64,000 bases of DNA, taken from positions 21,649 to 85,648 of the forward strand of contig JAIXTO010000245.1 of the NCBI GenBank assembly GCA_027483885.1. The letters are read 5' to 3'. Source of the stretch: Rhizobiaceae bacterium (lineage in GTDB: Bacteria > Pseudomonadota > Alphaproteobacteria > Rhizobiales > Rhizobiaceae). The first letter of the stretch is position 1. The number at the start of each line of letters is the position of its first letter. Below, piece by piece: positions 17,272 to 26,073 of this stretch. The position numbers and the translations under genes were made by a program. Below the pieces are notes generated by a model, which worked only from the letters and a program-made list of their open reading frames with translations, searched no databases and was not told the origin of the DNA.

Positions 17272-18468
17272 ATGACACCTGAGGAAATCGCCTCCGGCAT
17301 GACCGGGGCCATACGCGCCGTGGCAACGGGCCGCCGGCAAACGCTCCTGCCATCCCCCATGGTGCAGAACCATGCAAGCTTCCTGCACGAGACGACCGGT
17401 GGCGACCTGATCTGCGCCTGGTTCGGCGGTTCGCTGGAGGGAAAGGCCGACATCTCCATCTTCGCCAGCGTGCTTGGCGCGGGAGACGACACCTGGGGTC
17501 CGCCACAGCAACTGAGTTTCGATCCTCACCATTCCGAGCAGAACCCGGTGCTGTTTTCACCGCCCGACGGCCGTCTTCTGCTGTTTCACACCTCGCAACC
17601 CTCCGGAAACCAGGATGAATGCCGCATCCGCATGGCCGAGATCCCTCGCGCCCCCGAAAGCCCATCGCGGTTGACGGCAGACAGTGGCCGCTTTCTCGAC
17701 CTGCCGCGCGGCTGCTTCATCCGCGCCCCTCTTGTCCTGCGGGACGATGGCGCATGGCTGCTGCCGATCTTCCGCTGCATGCAGCGCCCCGGCCAGAAAT
17801 GGAACGGCAGCCACGACGTGGCAGCCGTCGGCATATCCACAGATGGCGGAGAAAGCTGGACACTCAATGACCTGCCGCAATCGACCGGTTGCGTACACAT
17901 GAGCCCGGTTGCCGTTGGCAAAGGCCGGCATGTGGCCTTCTTCCGGCGCCGGCAGGCAGATTTCGTCTACAGGACCGAGAGCCACGACGACGGGCGCACC
18001 TGGTCTATCCCTCAGCCAAGCGACGTGCCCAACAACAATTCCTCCATTGCCGCAATCATGCTGCGCGACGGGCGGATTGCGATGATCTGCAATCCCGTCA
18101 ATGCCGCGCAGTCCAGCGACAGGCGTGCCTCTCTCTATGACGAACTCGGCGTCGAGGACGACCGGCCGGATGCCGATCCGACCGGCGGCTGTGTGCCGGT
18201 CTGGGGCGTGGCGCGCGCGCCCGTCACGGTCTGCCTCTCACAGGATGGCGGCCGGACATTTCCGACCCGCATCCTGATCGAGGATGGTCCGGGCCACTGC
18301 CTTTCCAACGATTCAACCGACGGCCGCAACCAGGAAATGTCCTATCCATGGCTTTTGGAAGACGCCGACGGCGGCCTTCACATCAGCTATACCTACCATC
18401 GAAGAGCGATCAAACATGTCCATCTTGCCCCCGGCTGGGCAAGCACTGCGGACGGGAGACAAGCATGA
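17272..18468 (+). CDS. Sialidase-family (BNR/Asp-box beta-propeller) protein, cytoplasmic
   Basis: A 398-residue six-bladed propeller candidate. Asp-box motifs (S-x-D-x-G-x-T/S-W) are visible at [10 protein letters not shown] and [10 protein letters not shown], with a looser SQDGGRTFP, and an early [14 protein letters not shown] blade. There is no signal peptide, so it acts in the cytoplasm, unlike secreted sialidases. The start at 17272 follows GGAGAGG by 5-7 nt; the frame upstream of it is not needed. The family covers exo-sialidases and many sugar lyases or isomerases of unknown substrate. It overlaps pdxA2 by 4 bp (ATGA), so it is probably a catabolic enzyme for the same acidic sugar. True sialidase activity is doubtful. 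Confidence 0.82.
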   Translation: MTPEEIASGMTGAIRAVATGRRQTLLPSPMVQNHASFLHETTGGDLICAWFGGSLEGKADISIFASVLGAGDDTWGPPQQLSFDPHHSEQNPVLFSPPDGRLLLFHTSQPSGNQDECRIRMAEIPRAPESPSRLTADSGRFLDLPRGCFIRAPLVLRDDGAWLLPIFRCMQRPGQKWNGSHDVAAVGISTDGGESWTLNDLPQSTGCVHMSPVAVGKGRHVAFFRRRQADFVYRTESHDDGRTWSIPQPSDVPNNNSSIAAIMLRDGRIAMICNPVNAAQSSDRRASLYDELGVEDDRPDADPTGGCVPVWGVARAPVTVCLSQDGGRTFPTRILIEDGPGHCLSNDSTDGRNQEMSYPWLLEDADGGLHISYTYHRRAIKHVHLAPGWASTADGRQA

Positions 18469-19421
18469 GCAGGATCATCGGCATCACCATGGGCGACCCG
18501 TGCGGAGTCGGACCGGAAATCACCGTTCGGGCCCTGTCCGAGATGACGGATGCGGATCGGGCCGCAACCCGCATCTATGGCAACCTGAAGACGCTGGAGG
18601 CCGCCCGCGCAGCACTTGACCTGTCGATCGATCTTACGCCCTTCGTCGTCGATCTGGAGATTGTGGGGGCGCCGCTTGCCTGGGGAAGCCTGTCGCCGGT
18701 GGCCGGTGACGCCTGTTTCCGCTTTATCGAAAAAGCCGTTCGCGATGCGCAAGCGGGCAGCATCGGTTGCATCGTCACGGCCCCGATCAACAAGGAGGCG
18801 CTGAACCTTGCCGGCCATCATTACGACGGGCATACCGGCATGCTGCGCAGCCTGACCGGCTCATCGGCTGCCTATATGCTGCTCGCGTCCGAGCGGCTGA
18901 AGGTCATCCATGTCTCCACCCATGTCTCCCTGCAGGAGGCCATCCGTCGGGCCACCACGGAGCGGGTGCTGGCCACTATCCGCGCCGGATATCGCCACCT
19001 GAAGCGCATTGGCTACGAGACCCCCCGCATCGCGGTTGCCGGCATCAACCCGCACTGCGGCGAAAACGGATTGTTCGGCACCGAAGACGATGACCAGATC
19101 GCGCCGGCCGTCGTTGCGGCCCGCGCCGAAGGCATCGATGTGCAGGGGCCGATTTCAGCCGATACGGTGTTCCACCGCGCCTATTCCGGCGCATTCGACC
19201 TGGTGGTTGCCCAGTATCATGACCAGGGTCACATCCCGATCAAGCTGGTGGCCTTCGATACGGCGGTGAACGTGTCCGTTGAACTGCCGATCGACCGCAC
19301 CTCGGTCGATCACGGTACAGCCTTCGACATTGCCGGCAAGGGCATTGCCAACCACGGCAACATGATGTCGGCCATTGCCTATGCCCGCCGGCTTGTCGCC
19401 GGCCCTGCAGCGGGAGTTTAG
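18465..19421 (+). CDS. pdxA2: PdxA2-type 4-phospho-D-threonate (4-hydroxythreonine-4-phosphate family) dehydrogenase
   Basis: A 318-residue NAD-dependent, metal-requiring oxidative decarboxylase. Seen: N-terminal [13 protein letters not shown], the [10 protein letters not shown] metal/substrate His region and the C-terminal [13 protein letters not shown] with [14 protein letters not shown], all diagnostic of the PdxA fold. In the PdxA2 branch, known partners are DUF1537 kinases that make 4-phospho-D-threonate or -erythronate, which PdxA2 oxidises towards dihydroxyacetone phosphate. Such a kinase lies 2 kb downstream, which is why I favour PdxA2 over vitamin B6 synthesis. Translationally coupled to the sialidase-like gene. 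Confidence 0.88.
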   Translation: MSRIIGITMGDPCGVGPEITVRALSEMTDADRAATRIYGNLKTLEAARAALDLSIDLTPFVVDLEIVGAPLAWGSLSPVAGDACFRFIEKAVRDAQAGSIGCIVTAPINKEALNLAGHHYDGHTGMLRSLTGSSAAYMLLASERLKVIHVSTHVSLQEAIRRATTERVLATIRAGYRHLKRIGYETPRIAVAGINPHCGENGLFGTEDDDQIAPAVVAARAEGIDVQGPISADTVFHRAYSGAFDLVVAQYHDQGHIPIKLVAFDTAVNVSVELPIDRTSVDHGTAFDIAGKGIANHGNMMSAIAYARRLVAGPAAGV

Positions 19422-19425
19422 GATC

Positions 19426-20544
19426 ATGGCGTTTTTCCCGATCACCCTTCACCAGCCGCGCCGCCTTGCCGTTGGCGCCGGAACGGTTGCAAGCGTCGGC
19501 AGTTTTGCCGGCGATGTCGGCTCCACGCTCATCATCGCAACGCCCATCACCGCAGCCTTTGTCGACAGGCTGCAGATCGGCGGCCGCATCCGCGTCTTTG
19601 ATGGCATTCCGGGCGAGCCTGACATTAAAACTCTTGATGCGGCACTTGCCGCTGCCCGAGAAGCGCGGCCGGATCTCGTCGTCGGCCTTGGCGGCGGCTC
19701 CGTGCTGGATGTGGCAAAGCTTGTCGCAGCGCTCTGGGATACCGACCAGACACTGGCCGACGTGGCCGGGCCAAACCGCGTTGCCGGCCGCACCACGCAA
19801 TTGGTGCAGGTGGCAACAACGGCCGGCACCGGCTCGGAAGCCGGCATTCGCGCGCTGATCACCGATCCTGTGAAGGGCAGCAAGATCGCCGTCGAAAGCC
19901 CGCATCTGATCGCCGACCTCGCCGTCCTCGATCCGGAACTGACCTTTTCGGTTCCCCCTACTGTCACGGCGGCAACCGGCGTTGATGCGATGGCGCACTG
20001 CGTGGAAGCCTTCACCAACCGGCGCGCCCATCCGATGATCGACGGCTTTGCCCGCATGGGGATCCAGCTGGTCGGGCAATACCTGGCGCGTGCGGTGCGT
20101 GATGGCCATGATACGCAAGCCCGCGAAGGCATGATGCTCGCCTCCTATTATGGCGGCATCTGCCTTGGCCCCGTCAATACGGCGGCGGGGCATGCCATTG
20201 CCTATCCGCTCGGCACGCTTCTGCATCTGCCGCATGGACTTGCCAATGCCATTGTCTTCCCGCATGTGCTGGCCTTCAACCAGCCGGCCGTGGCGCAAAA
20301 GACGGCGGAAGTGGCCAGAGCGCTCGGCCTTGGCGAAAACCTCAGCCAGCATGCCCTTCGTGATGCCGCCCATGGTTATTGCGCCGGTCTGGGGATCGAG
20401 ATGTCGCTTGCCGCCCATGGCGCCAGACAGGAAGATCTGGAGCGCTTTGCAGCCGATGCCCATGCCATTCGCCGGCTGATGGACAACAACCCGGTGGACA
20501 TGTCGGTGGAAGATGTGGCGGCCATCTACAAGGCAGCCTTCTGA
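19426..20544 (+). CDS. Iron-containing alcohol dehydrogenase
   Basis: A 372-residue group III (Fe-ADH) oxidoreductase. Seen: nucleotide-binding VGLGGGSVLDVAKL, TTAGTGSEAG, and metal ligands in GVDAMAHCVEAF and GHAIAYPLGTLLHLPHGLANA. It starts 4 bp after the pdxA2 stop. Relatives reduce maleylacetate, glycerol/dihydroxyacetone, lactaldehyde or phosphonoacetaldehyde. In this operon it may oxidise the substrate to the four-carbon acid or reduce an aldehyde product; the sequence does not decide. Confidence 0.9.
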   Translation: MAFFPITLHQPRRLAVGAGTVASVGSFAGDVGSTLIIATPITAAFVDRLQIGGRIRVFDGIPGEPDIKTLDAALAAAREARPDLVVGLGGGSVLDVAKLVAALWDTDQTLADVAGPNRVAGRTTQLVQVATTAGTGSEAGIRALITDPVKGSKIAVESPHLIADLAVLDPELTFSVPPTVTAATGVDAMAHCVEAFTNRRAHPMIDGFARMGIQLVGQYLARAVRDGHDTQAREGMMLASYYGGICLGPVNTAAGHAIAYPLGTLLHLPHGLANAIVFPHVLAFNQPAVAQKTAEVARALGLGENLSQHALRDAAHGYCAGLGIEMSLAAHGARQEDLERFAADAHAIRRLMDNNPVDMSVEDVAAIYKAAF

Positions 20545-20578
20545 CGTCCTGCTGTCACGACCGAAAAGCCCGGCGGGA

Positions 20579-21286
20579 TCAGTCTCGCCGGGGAGACTGG
20601 AACAGGCGCTCGCGCGAGCCGGTCAGGTGGTCGTGCATCAGTTGGCGGGCGGCCTGCGGATCGCGCGCCACGATTGCCTCGGCAATCGCCTCATGCTCGC
20701 TGAACACACGCGAAAGACCGGAAGCCTCCCGTTTCACAGACGCCCCATGAAATTTCATGCCGACGGCGATATGGTCCTTCAGGGCTTCCATGGCTGTCGA
20801 GAAATAGGTGTTCTGCGCCGCGCGCGCGATGGCCAGATGAAACTGGTAGTCGGCATCCTCCCGGTGCGATTGGCGGTTCGTTGCGTCCCGCAGCAGTTCC
20901 AGTGCCTGACGGATGGTCGCCAGATCGCCGGCATCGTGGCGAAGGGCTGCGGCGGCTGCCGCTGCCGGCTCCAGCGTCAGACGGAATTCGTAGCAGTTGA
21001 GCAGGTCGGCAACATTTTCCAGCTGGCCAAATCCCAGCGGCTCCTTGAGGCCGAGCACCCGCACAAAGCTGCCCGCACCCCGTCGCGAATAGATCAGCCC
21101 CTGGTCGCGCAGGCGCCGCAGGGCCTCGCGAATGACCGGCCGCGACACTTCGAACTCTGTCGCCAGATCATGTTCCGTCGGCAGGCGCTCGTCCGGCCCG
21201 TAGGCGCCGGACTTGATCGCCCGGTGCATCCGCTCGAAAACGATGTCCGGCAATGCCTTGCGCGCCACGCCGTCTGTCAGCCCCAT
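20579..21286 (-). CDS. GntR-family regulator, FadR/FCD subgroup
   Basis: A 235-residue repressor: N-terminal winged helix (LPTEHDLATEFEVSRPVIREALRRL, then GLIYSRRGAGSFV) and a C-terminal all-helical FCD ligand domain with metal-type residues (FHLAIARAAQN, HEAIAEAIVARD). FCD regulators commonly sense sugar acids and other carboxylates. The start lies 1 bp after the kinase stop, so both are in one transcript. It is the probable controller of the pdxA2 operon and the ABC operon. Confidence 0.9.
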   Translation of the reverse strand: MGLTDGVARKALPDIVFERMHRAIKSGAYGPDERLPTEHDLATEFEVSRPVIREALRRLRDQGLIYSRRGAGSFVRVLGLKEPLGFGQLENVADLLNCYEFRLTLEPAAAAAAALRHDAGDLATIRQALELLRDATNRQSHREDADYQFHLAIARAAQNTYFSTAMEALKDHIAVGMKFHGASVKREASGLSRVFSEHEAIAEAIVARDPQAARQLMHDHLTGSRERLFQSPRRD

Positions 21287-21287
21287 C

Positions 21288-22322
21288 TCAGCCCGTCTTC
21301 CCGAGAATTGTCGTTGCGATATCCCTCAGCGTATCGGGTTGCCCGAAACCGCCGGATTTTGCAATGATGCAGTGGCGGTCTGTGCGCGCAAGGCCAAGGC
21401 CCGGCAGGCATTCCCCGACAAGGCGGAACCTTTTGATCCCCATTCGATGCAGCACGGCCGCGGCCGTTGCGCCGCCACACAGAAGCAGCGTCTCGACGTC
21501 TTGCGTCAACAGCGGGACTATGCCCTCGGCGAGGTTCTGCGACACCTCCTCGGCCTCGAAGATCTCTGGGCCATCGATTGCCTGAACCAGCGTCACGCGC
21601 TTCGTAAGCGTGCCAGAGGTGGGCAGGCGCCCGTTTTCCGCCGGTCGGTGGTCAATGTCCACCTGCCCTGCCAGCCGATCGATCTGGCTCAGCGTGATCG
21701 GATCGCGCGACCCGACCACAAACAGCGCCGCCCCTGCAGGGATCTCCGCGCGCACCGGTTGCGCACCCTGCGTCATGGACTGCGCAAGGGCTTCGGCAAG
21801 GCCGCGCGCTCCGACCAGCAGATCGACACCCGCCCGACCGGCGCTGGCGAGCGCCTCGACCATATCCGCCTCGGACACCGTATCGGGAATGGAGCAGTTG
21901 CCCGCGTGGCGGCCGAGCGCTGCAGCAATAGCGATGGGGACATCGACACCAAAGCCTTGAACCGCGCCCTCCGTCACGGTGCGACCGAAGTCCGGAATGG
22001 CCGGGGCGACAAGTGCCCGGTCGAAGGGGATTGCATCGAGGATGGCCGCAACGTTCCCCTTCATGCGGGAATCGATCTTCAGGAAGATCTTCGCGCCCTC
22101 AGGCAGCAGGCGGAGCGCGGCCTGCGCAAGCGCGTGGGCCTGCTGCGCCGTTTTCTCACGGCAGCCAAGGTCGATCGACAGGACATCCGGCCGGGTTGCA
22201 AGCGCCGATTGGATCCCTTCGATGGAGAGCACCACCTCGACATGCAGCCCGCGCCCCGCAAAGGGAGCGGCCGAATCCAGCGCACCCGTAAAGTCATCGG
22301 CCATGACGAACAGCAAGATCAT
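21288..22322 (-). CDS. Four-carbon acid sugar kinase family protein (DUF1537)
   Basis: A 344-residue kinase. Seen: N-terminal VMADDFTGALDSAAPF, the mid-protein IDSRMKGNVAAILDA and the C-terminal nucleotide-binding LLLCGGATAAAVLHRMG with the LPGLGLARTD end. The family includes D-threonate, D-erythronate and 3-oxotetronate kinases. Because the partner here is PdxA2 rather than OtnC/OtnI, D-threonate or D-erythronate kinase activity is the best guess. Start 22322 (ATG) matches the family N-terminus; an in-frame TTG at 22331 has no ribosome site. A little shorter than the usual 400-residue family members, mainly in the middle region. Confidence 0.85.
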   Translation of the reverse strand: MILLFVMADDFTGALDSAAPFAGRGLHVEVVLSIEGIQSALATRPDVLSIDLGCREKTAQQAHALAQAALRLLPEGAKIFLKIDSRMKGNVAAILDAIPFDRALVAPAIPDFGRTVTEGAVQGFGVDVPIAIAAALGRHAGNCSIPDTVSEADMVEALASAGRAGVDLLVGARGLAEALAQSMTQGAQPVRAEIPAGAALFVVGSRDPITLSQIDRLAGQVDIDHRPAENGRLPTSGTLTKRVTLVQAIDGPEIFEAEEVSQNLAEGIVPLLTQDVETLLLCGGATAAAVLHRMGIKRFRLVGECLPGLGLARTDRHCIIAKSGGFGQPDTLRDIATTILGKTG

Positions 22323-22363
22323 CCCTCGCAATTGTTGTCATGTTTTTCTATCGTTAAAAGCTA

Positions 22364-22387
22364 TATTTTTCAATACAGTATTTTTCA
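22364..22387. promoter_or_regulatory. Direct repeat TATTTTTCA upstream of the kinase-gntR operon
   Basis: TATTTTTCA occurs at 22364-22372 and 22379-22387, spaced 15 bp start to start, in the AT-rich leader of the kinase-gntR operon. TTGTCA at 22335-22340 lies between this and the start codon. The 22323-22594 region contains no gene that I can support. Confidence 0.35.
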
Positions 22388-22594
22388 GATAGAGCAATTT
22401 CGAAAAGACAACGCACTCGCATGCAACGGCCATCACGGCATCGGCCAGCCGTTCGGCGGCATATCGCACATCGCCAACGCGTGTTGCGTCAGCCACATCC
22501 GGCTTGACGCCGGCGGGCAACATAACGGCGAGGCAATTGATCGTGCGGCAGTCAAGAGATCAAAGATCGGTGACTTCGATTGGTCGGGGCGCGG

Positions 22595-24244
22595 CTATGA
22601 TTCGGCCACCGAGCGCAGCCGGCTTTCGATCAGCAGGCCGCTGTCATCGAGAATGGGGTGGGCGACGGAGACGATATGGGCGTTGATCCGCTTGAGGTCA
22701 CGCAGGATGTCCAGATGCAGCGAACTGGTCTGCAGGCTGTCTGTCCGTCCGTCCCGCAACCGCTCGATATGGCGTTCGGACGAGGCCTTTTCCATGCGAC
22801 GGACCTCCACCTTCACCTCCATCATCTGGCGGGCAAGGCGGAAGTCACGCGTGACGAAAATGGTCTGGGCGATGCGCAAGTTGTCGAGCGTCAGTTCAAA
22901 CAGCGTACGCAGTTCGCGATGACCATCCTCGGAGAATTTGAGCCCGAGCGTCGCCTTCTTGGTAACCTGGGCTAACAGACCCTTTTCGATGATATCGCCG
23001 ATATGCTCGAGGTTGATCGCATAATCGATGATATCGATGGAACGACGGCTGTCTTGCGGGCTGAGGCCCATGCGGCCCAGTCTGGACAGATAGACTTTCA
23101 CCTCCTGCTGCAGCCTGTCGACGCGCGCTTCCAGCGGGGGAATATCCATGAGCTTTGCGAGATTGTCCCGCTCGAAGGAATCGGACACACGCATCAGCAT
23201 ACGCTCGATCAGGTCACCGATGCCCAGAACCTCCCGCGTGGCGCTGGCAAGGGCAACGGTCGGAGCAGACAGTTCCTGCAGATCGAGATAGTTGGGACCG
23301 CTGTGTTCCTGTGCGTCATCCGGAACGAGGTGGCACATCAGACGCGACAGCAGCTTCGAAAACGGCCAGGCGACCACAGCAAGCACGATGTTGAAGGCAA
23401 GATGCGCATCGACCGGCAGCTTCTCAGTGCCAGACGCCAGACCTGTCAGCAGGTCTGCGCCAACACCCGCCAGCGGAAGGACCGCCAGGCATCCGACAGT
23501 CCGCACGATGAGATTTCCAAGCGTGACCCGTTTTGCCGCAGCAGAACCGCGCATCGAGGCGATGACGGGCGGGATTGCACCGCCGAGATTGGCACCGAGA
23601 ACAAGCGCGACAATCAGCCCGGGCTGCAGGATGCCGGCCGATGCCAGGGAAAGGATCAGCACGATGGCGGCAAGGCTGGAAGACGACACGAAGGCGATGG
23701 CAGCGGAAAAGAACATCGCCACCGGCCAGGCATTGTCCAGAAGGCCGATGAAGGCGGCCAGTGCCGGCGAGGCCCGCATCGGTTCGGTGGCAATGCTGAG
23801 CAGGTGCAGCGACAAAAGCATCAGGCCAATGCCGATCAGCGCCGTTCCGCCGCCTTTTCGCGTGGTCGCGCTGCTGCGATAGAGCATGAGGCCGATGAGA
23901 ATGATGAGCGGCGAAAGCCACTCGACGCCTGCAGCCACAATCCAGGCTGTCACGGCCGTTCCGACATTGGCGCCGAGAAGAACGAGTTGCGCCATGCGGG
24001 GCTGGACAAGCTCGCGCTCCACAAACGAGGCCACCATGAGCGCCGTCGCGGTCGAACTCTGCAGCGCCACAGTGGCCACAAAGCCGGACGAAAACGAGCG
24101 CAGGCTGCTGCGCGTGCCGCTGGCAAGGCCGCTGCGCAACCGCGCACCAAAAGCCTGCGTCACGCCACTTTTCACCTGTGCAAGGCCAAACAGCAGCAGG
24201 GCCACCGCGCCGAACAGGTTGATCATGACGATTGTCGATGCCAT
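22595..24244 (-). CDS. Na/Pi-cotransporter family protein with PhoU-like domain
   Basis: A 549-residue inner-membrane protein. The N-terminal 300 residues hold two Na/Pi-cotransporter repeats with hydrophobic helices (LFGAVALLLFGLAQV; SSTATALMVASFV in the first repeat, SSSLAAIVLILSL in the second). The C-terminal 200 residues are a PhoU-like helical domain (LMRVSDSFERDNLAK to the end). Bacterial relatives transport phosphate, in some cases as exporters that relieve excess. It follows the phosphatase genes on the same strand after about 107 bp, so it may handle phosphate released by them. Start 24244 is preferred over 24259; both are in frame. Confidence 0.88.
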   Translation of the reverse strand: MASTIVMINLFGAVALLLFGLAQVKSGVTQAFGARLRSGLASGTRSSLRSFSSGFVATVALQSSTATALMVASFVERELVQPRMAQLVLLGANVGTAVTAWIVAAGVEWLSPLIILIGLMLYRSSATTRKGGGTALIGIGLMLLSLHLLSIATEPMRASPALAAFIGLLDNAWPVAMFFSAAIAFVSSSSLAAIVLILSLASAGILQPGLIVALVLGANLGGAIPPVIASMRGSAAAKRVTLGNLIVRTVGCLAVLPLAGVGADLLTGLASGTEKLPVDAHLAFNIVLAVVAWPFSKLLSRLMCHLVPDDAQEHSGPNYLDLQELSAPTVALASATREVLGIGDLIERMLMRVSDSFERDNLAKLMDIPPLEARVDRLQQEVKVYLSRLGRMGLSPQDSRRSIDIIDYAINLEHIGDIIEKGLLAQVTKKATLGLKFSEDGHRELRTLFELTLDNLRIAQTIFVTRDFRLARQMMEVKVEVRRMEKASSERHIERLRDGRTDSLQTSSLHLDILRDLKRINAHIVSVAHPILDDSGLLIESRLRSVAES

Positions 24245-24351
24245 CGGCCTTGTTTCCATCCCCGTTTTGTCCCGCGCACTGCCATTCCTGACAGGGCCTG
24301 CGGCATACGTCTGGTGCGCAGGGCACCTCCCTGTGTCCTACCAAACGCCCG

Positions 24352-26073
24352 TCAATGCGGTGGCGACGTCCGGTTGTCCGTCATCGCTCCTGCCCTTTCC
24401 ATCCAATGGCGAAGACCCTGCAGGAATGCCTGCAGGAACGCCCCTGTGGCGTGTGGGGCCAAGGTGGGGCGGTCTGCTGGAAGCCTGTCGATCAGATGCC
24501 GGTAGATCGCCAGACGCTCGGCGGAAATGAAGGGCAATGCCAGCGCACCGGCCTGACGCAGGCAATACCAGTCCGTCACCAGATCCATCATCGAGGTGGC
24601 GACCAGCGCCTCGGGCGTGACCTCACACCGTTGACGTTCCGCCATAAGAACGCCCGATCCGCCGTCTGCGGCCTGCAGCGTCTCCTGCGGCGGCAAAAGC
24701 AGGCTGATCTCTGCAAGGTTTGCCGTCGCCATCTGCTCGACCCATTCCGGCGGCCATTCCCTTGGAAAATACCGGTGCGTGACCAGTGCCCGCGTATGGG
24801 CAAAGAGGAAGTCGCCGTAGGATTGCGCCTCGAAGGCTGCATCAGGCGCCTCGCCCCTGAAATCGCTTTCCTGCCGGTAAAGCGCGAGGAGCCGCGGATC
24901 GAGCGGAAGCTTAAAAAGCCCGACAGTTTCCACATCGGGCATAGTTTTTCCGGGCCTCACGATCTTGAAGGCCGGCGGGAATGCCACAAGCGAGGGAACG
25001 GCAATATTGACCAGTTCGCGCCCTTCAACATTTCGCCGGGTCGTTCCCTCGACATGCAGATGGCCGCTGAAATGGGCCGTCATTCCAGTTGTCACAAGCG
25101 TGTCGGCAACCGCCTTCAAGGGCGTTCGGCGGGCCACATTGGTGCGGCCGAACAGCGCCGTTTCCAATCCGGTTGTATCGTCGAAAGGATCGATCACCGG
25201 ATAGTGCGAAAAGGATAATACCGTCTTGCCGAGCCTCTTTGCCCGCGCATGAACATCGCGGATCCAGTCGATCAGGAAGGGTTTGAGACGCAAAAGCGCG
25301 TTCCATCCGGCAGCCGTGCTGTCGATGAATGTCTCTTCGCAAAACGGATCGCTGTGGCCGTTGCGGGGCTCGAAGATATTGGCGTCTATCATCAGCAGCC
25401 ACAGCCCCTCTTCGGGCTCTACGAGATAGGAGGCATCCATCAGGCTGAAGGTGGAACGGCCGTCCTGCGAGGAGACCCGATATTGGCGCTCTTCAATGCT
25501 GTCGGAGCGACCGAACGGGCTTTCCCAATGCAGGTATTCGGGCTGCGCAAACAGCCCGAAGGATGCCATCGGCAACAATCCCGCCGGGTAGCCTTCACAG
25601 TACATCCGGTCGCTCTGCCGGGATTGCGGCAGATTTGCTTGCGCCACCTGCAGATCGCTGGTGACGGTGATGGACGGTCCCGCGCCGCTCAGAAATCCCT
25701 TGGTCTGATGGCGACCATGCGGACCGAACACATCATGGTTGCCGGGGATCGCATAAAAAGACAGCCGATGTTTTTGGCGATACTCTTCCAGCAGGCGCCG
25801 AACGGCTTGCGTTGTCTGCCTTTGGCCGTCATCGGTATAATCGCCAAGAAGCACGACATGGCGAATACCACGGCTGGCAATCTCGTCCAGAGCTGCGGGA
25901 AGGGCCTGAAAGCTCTCGTTGAAAACCCGGGTCGAGGCGCGGGTTTCCGCCCAACTGCGCACGGCGAGCCGCTTTCCGGCAACATCCACGCCCTCAAAGC
26001 CATAGTCGCCCTCGAGGTCATGGTAATGCGCATCGGCAATGACGGCGACAGCCGGCAGATCAGAGGGCTGCAT
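24352..26073 (-). CDS. Metallophosphoesterase (calcineurin-like)
   Basis: A 573-residue phosphoesterase without a signal peptide. The metal-binding set is complete: IADAHYHD (residues 12-19), LLGDYTDDG (about 80), PGNHDVFG (about 113), FSHYPV and FSGHLHVEG. The domain is interrupted by large insertions and followed by about 200 residues that I do not recognise. The open frame extends 80 residues upstream through the preceding phosphatase gene, but the domain begins right at MQPSDLPAVAVIADAH, so 26073 is the start, overlapping that gene by 14 bp. It probably hydrolyses a phosphodiester or phosphomonoester brought in by the ABC transporter upstream. Confidence 0.88.
   Translation of the reverse strand: MQPSDLPAVAVIADAHYHDLEGDYGFEGVDVAGKRLAVRSWAETRASTRVFNESFQALPAALDEIASRGIRHVVLLGDYTDDGQRQTTQAVRRLLEEYRQKHRLSFYAIPGNHDVFGPHGRHQTKGFLSGAGPSITVTSDLQVAQANLPQSRQSDRMYCEGYPAGLLPMASFGLFAQPEYLHWESPFGRSDSIEERQYRVSSQDGRSTFSLMDASYLVEPEEGLWLLMIDANIFEPRNGHSDPFCEETFIDSTAAGWNALLRLKPFLIDWIRDVHARAKRLGKTVLSFSHYPVIDPFDDTTGLETALFGRTNVARRTPLKAVADTLVTTGMTAHFSGHLHVEGTTRRNVEGRELVNIAVPSLVAFPPAFKIVRPGKTMPDVETVGLFKLPLDPRLLALYRQESDFRGEAPDAAFEAQSYGDFLFAHTRALVTHRYFPREWPPEWVEQMATANLAEISLLLPPQETLQAADGGSGVLMAERQRCEVTPEALVATSMMDLVTDWYCLRQAGALALPFISAERLAIYRHLIDRLPADRPTLAPHATGAFLQAFLQGLRHWMERAGAMTDNRTSPPH

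Noticed and set aside
17272..22322. Complete sialic acid degradation pathway
   Set aside because: No N-acetylmannosamine kinase, epimerase or NagA/NagB genes are present; the kinase/PdxA2 pair points to four-carbon acids instead.
23003..24505. Long plus-strand frame opposite the Na/Pi cotransporter gene
   Set aside because: Antisense shadow in high-GC DNA; the minus-strand protein has clear family motifs.
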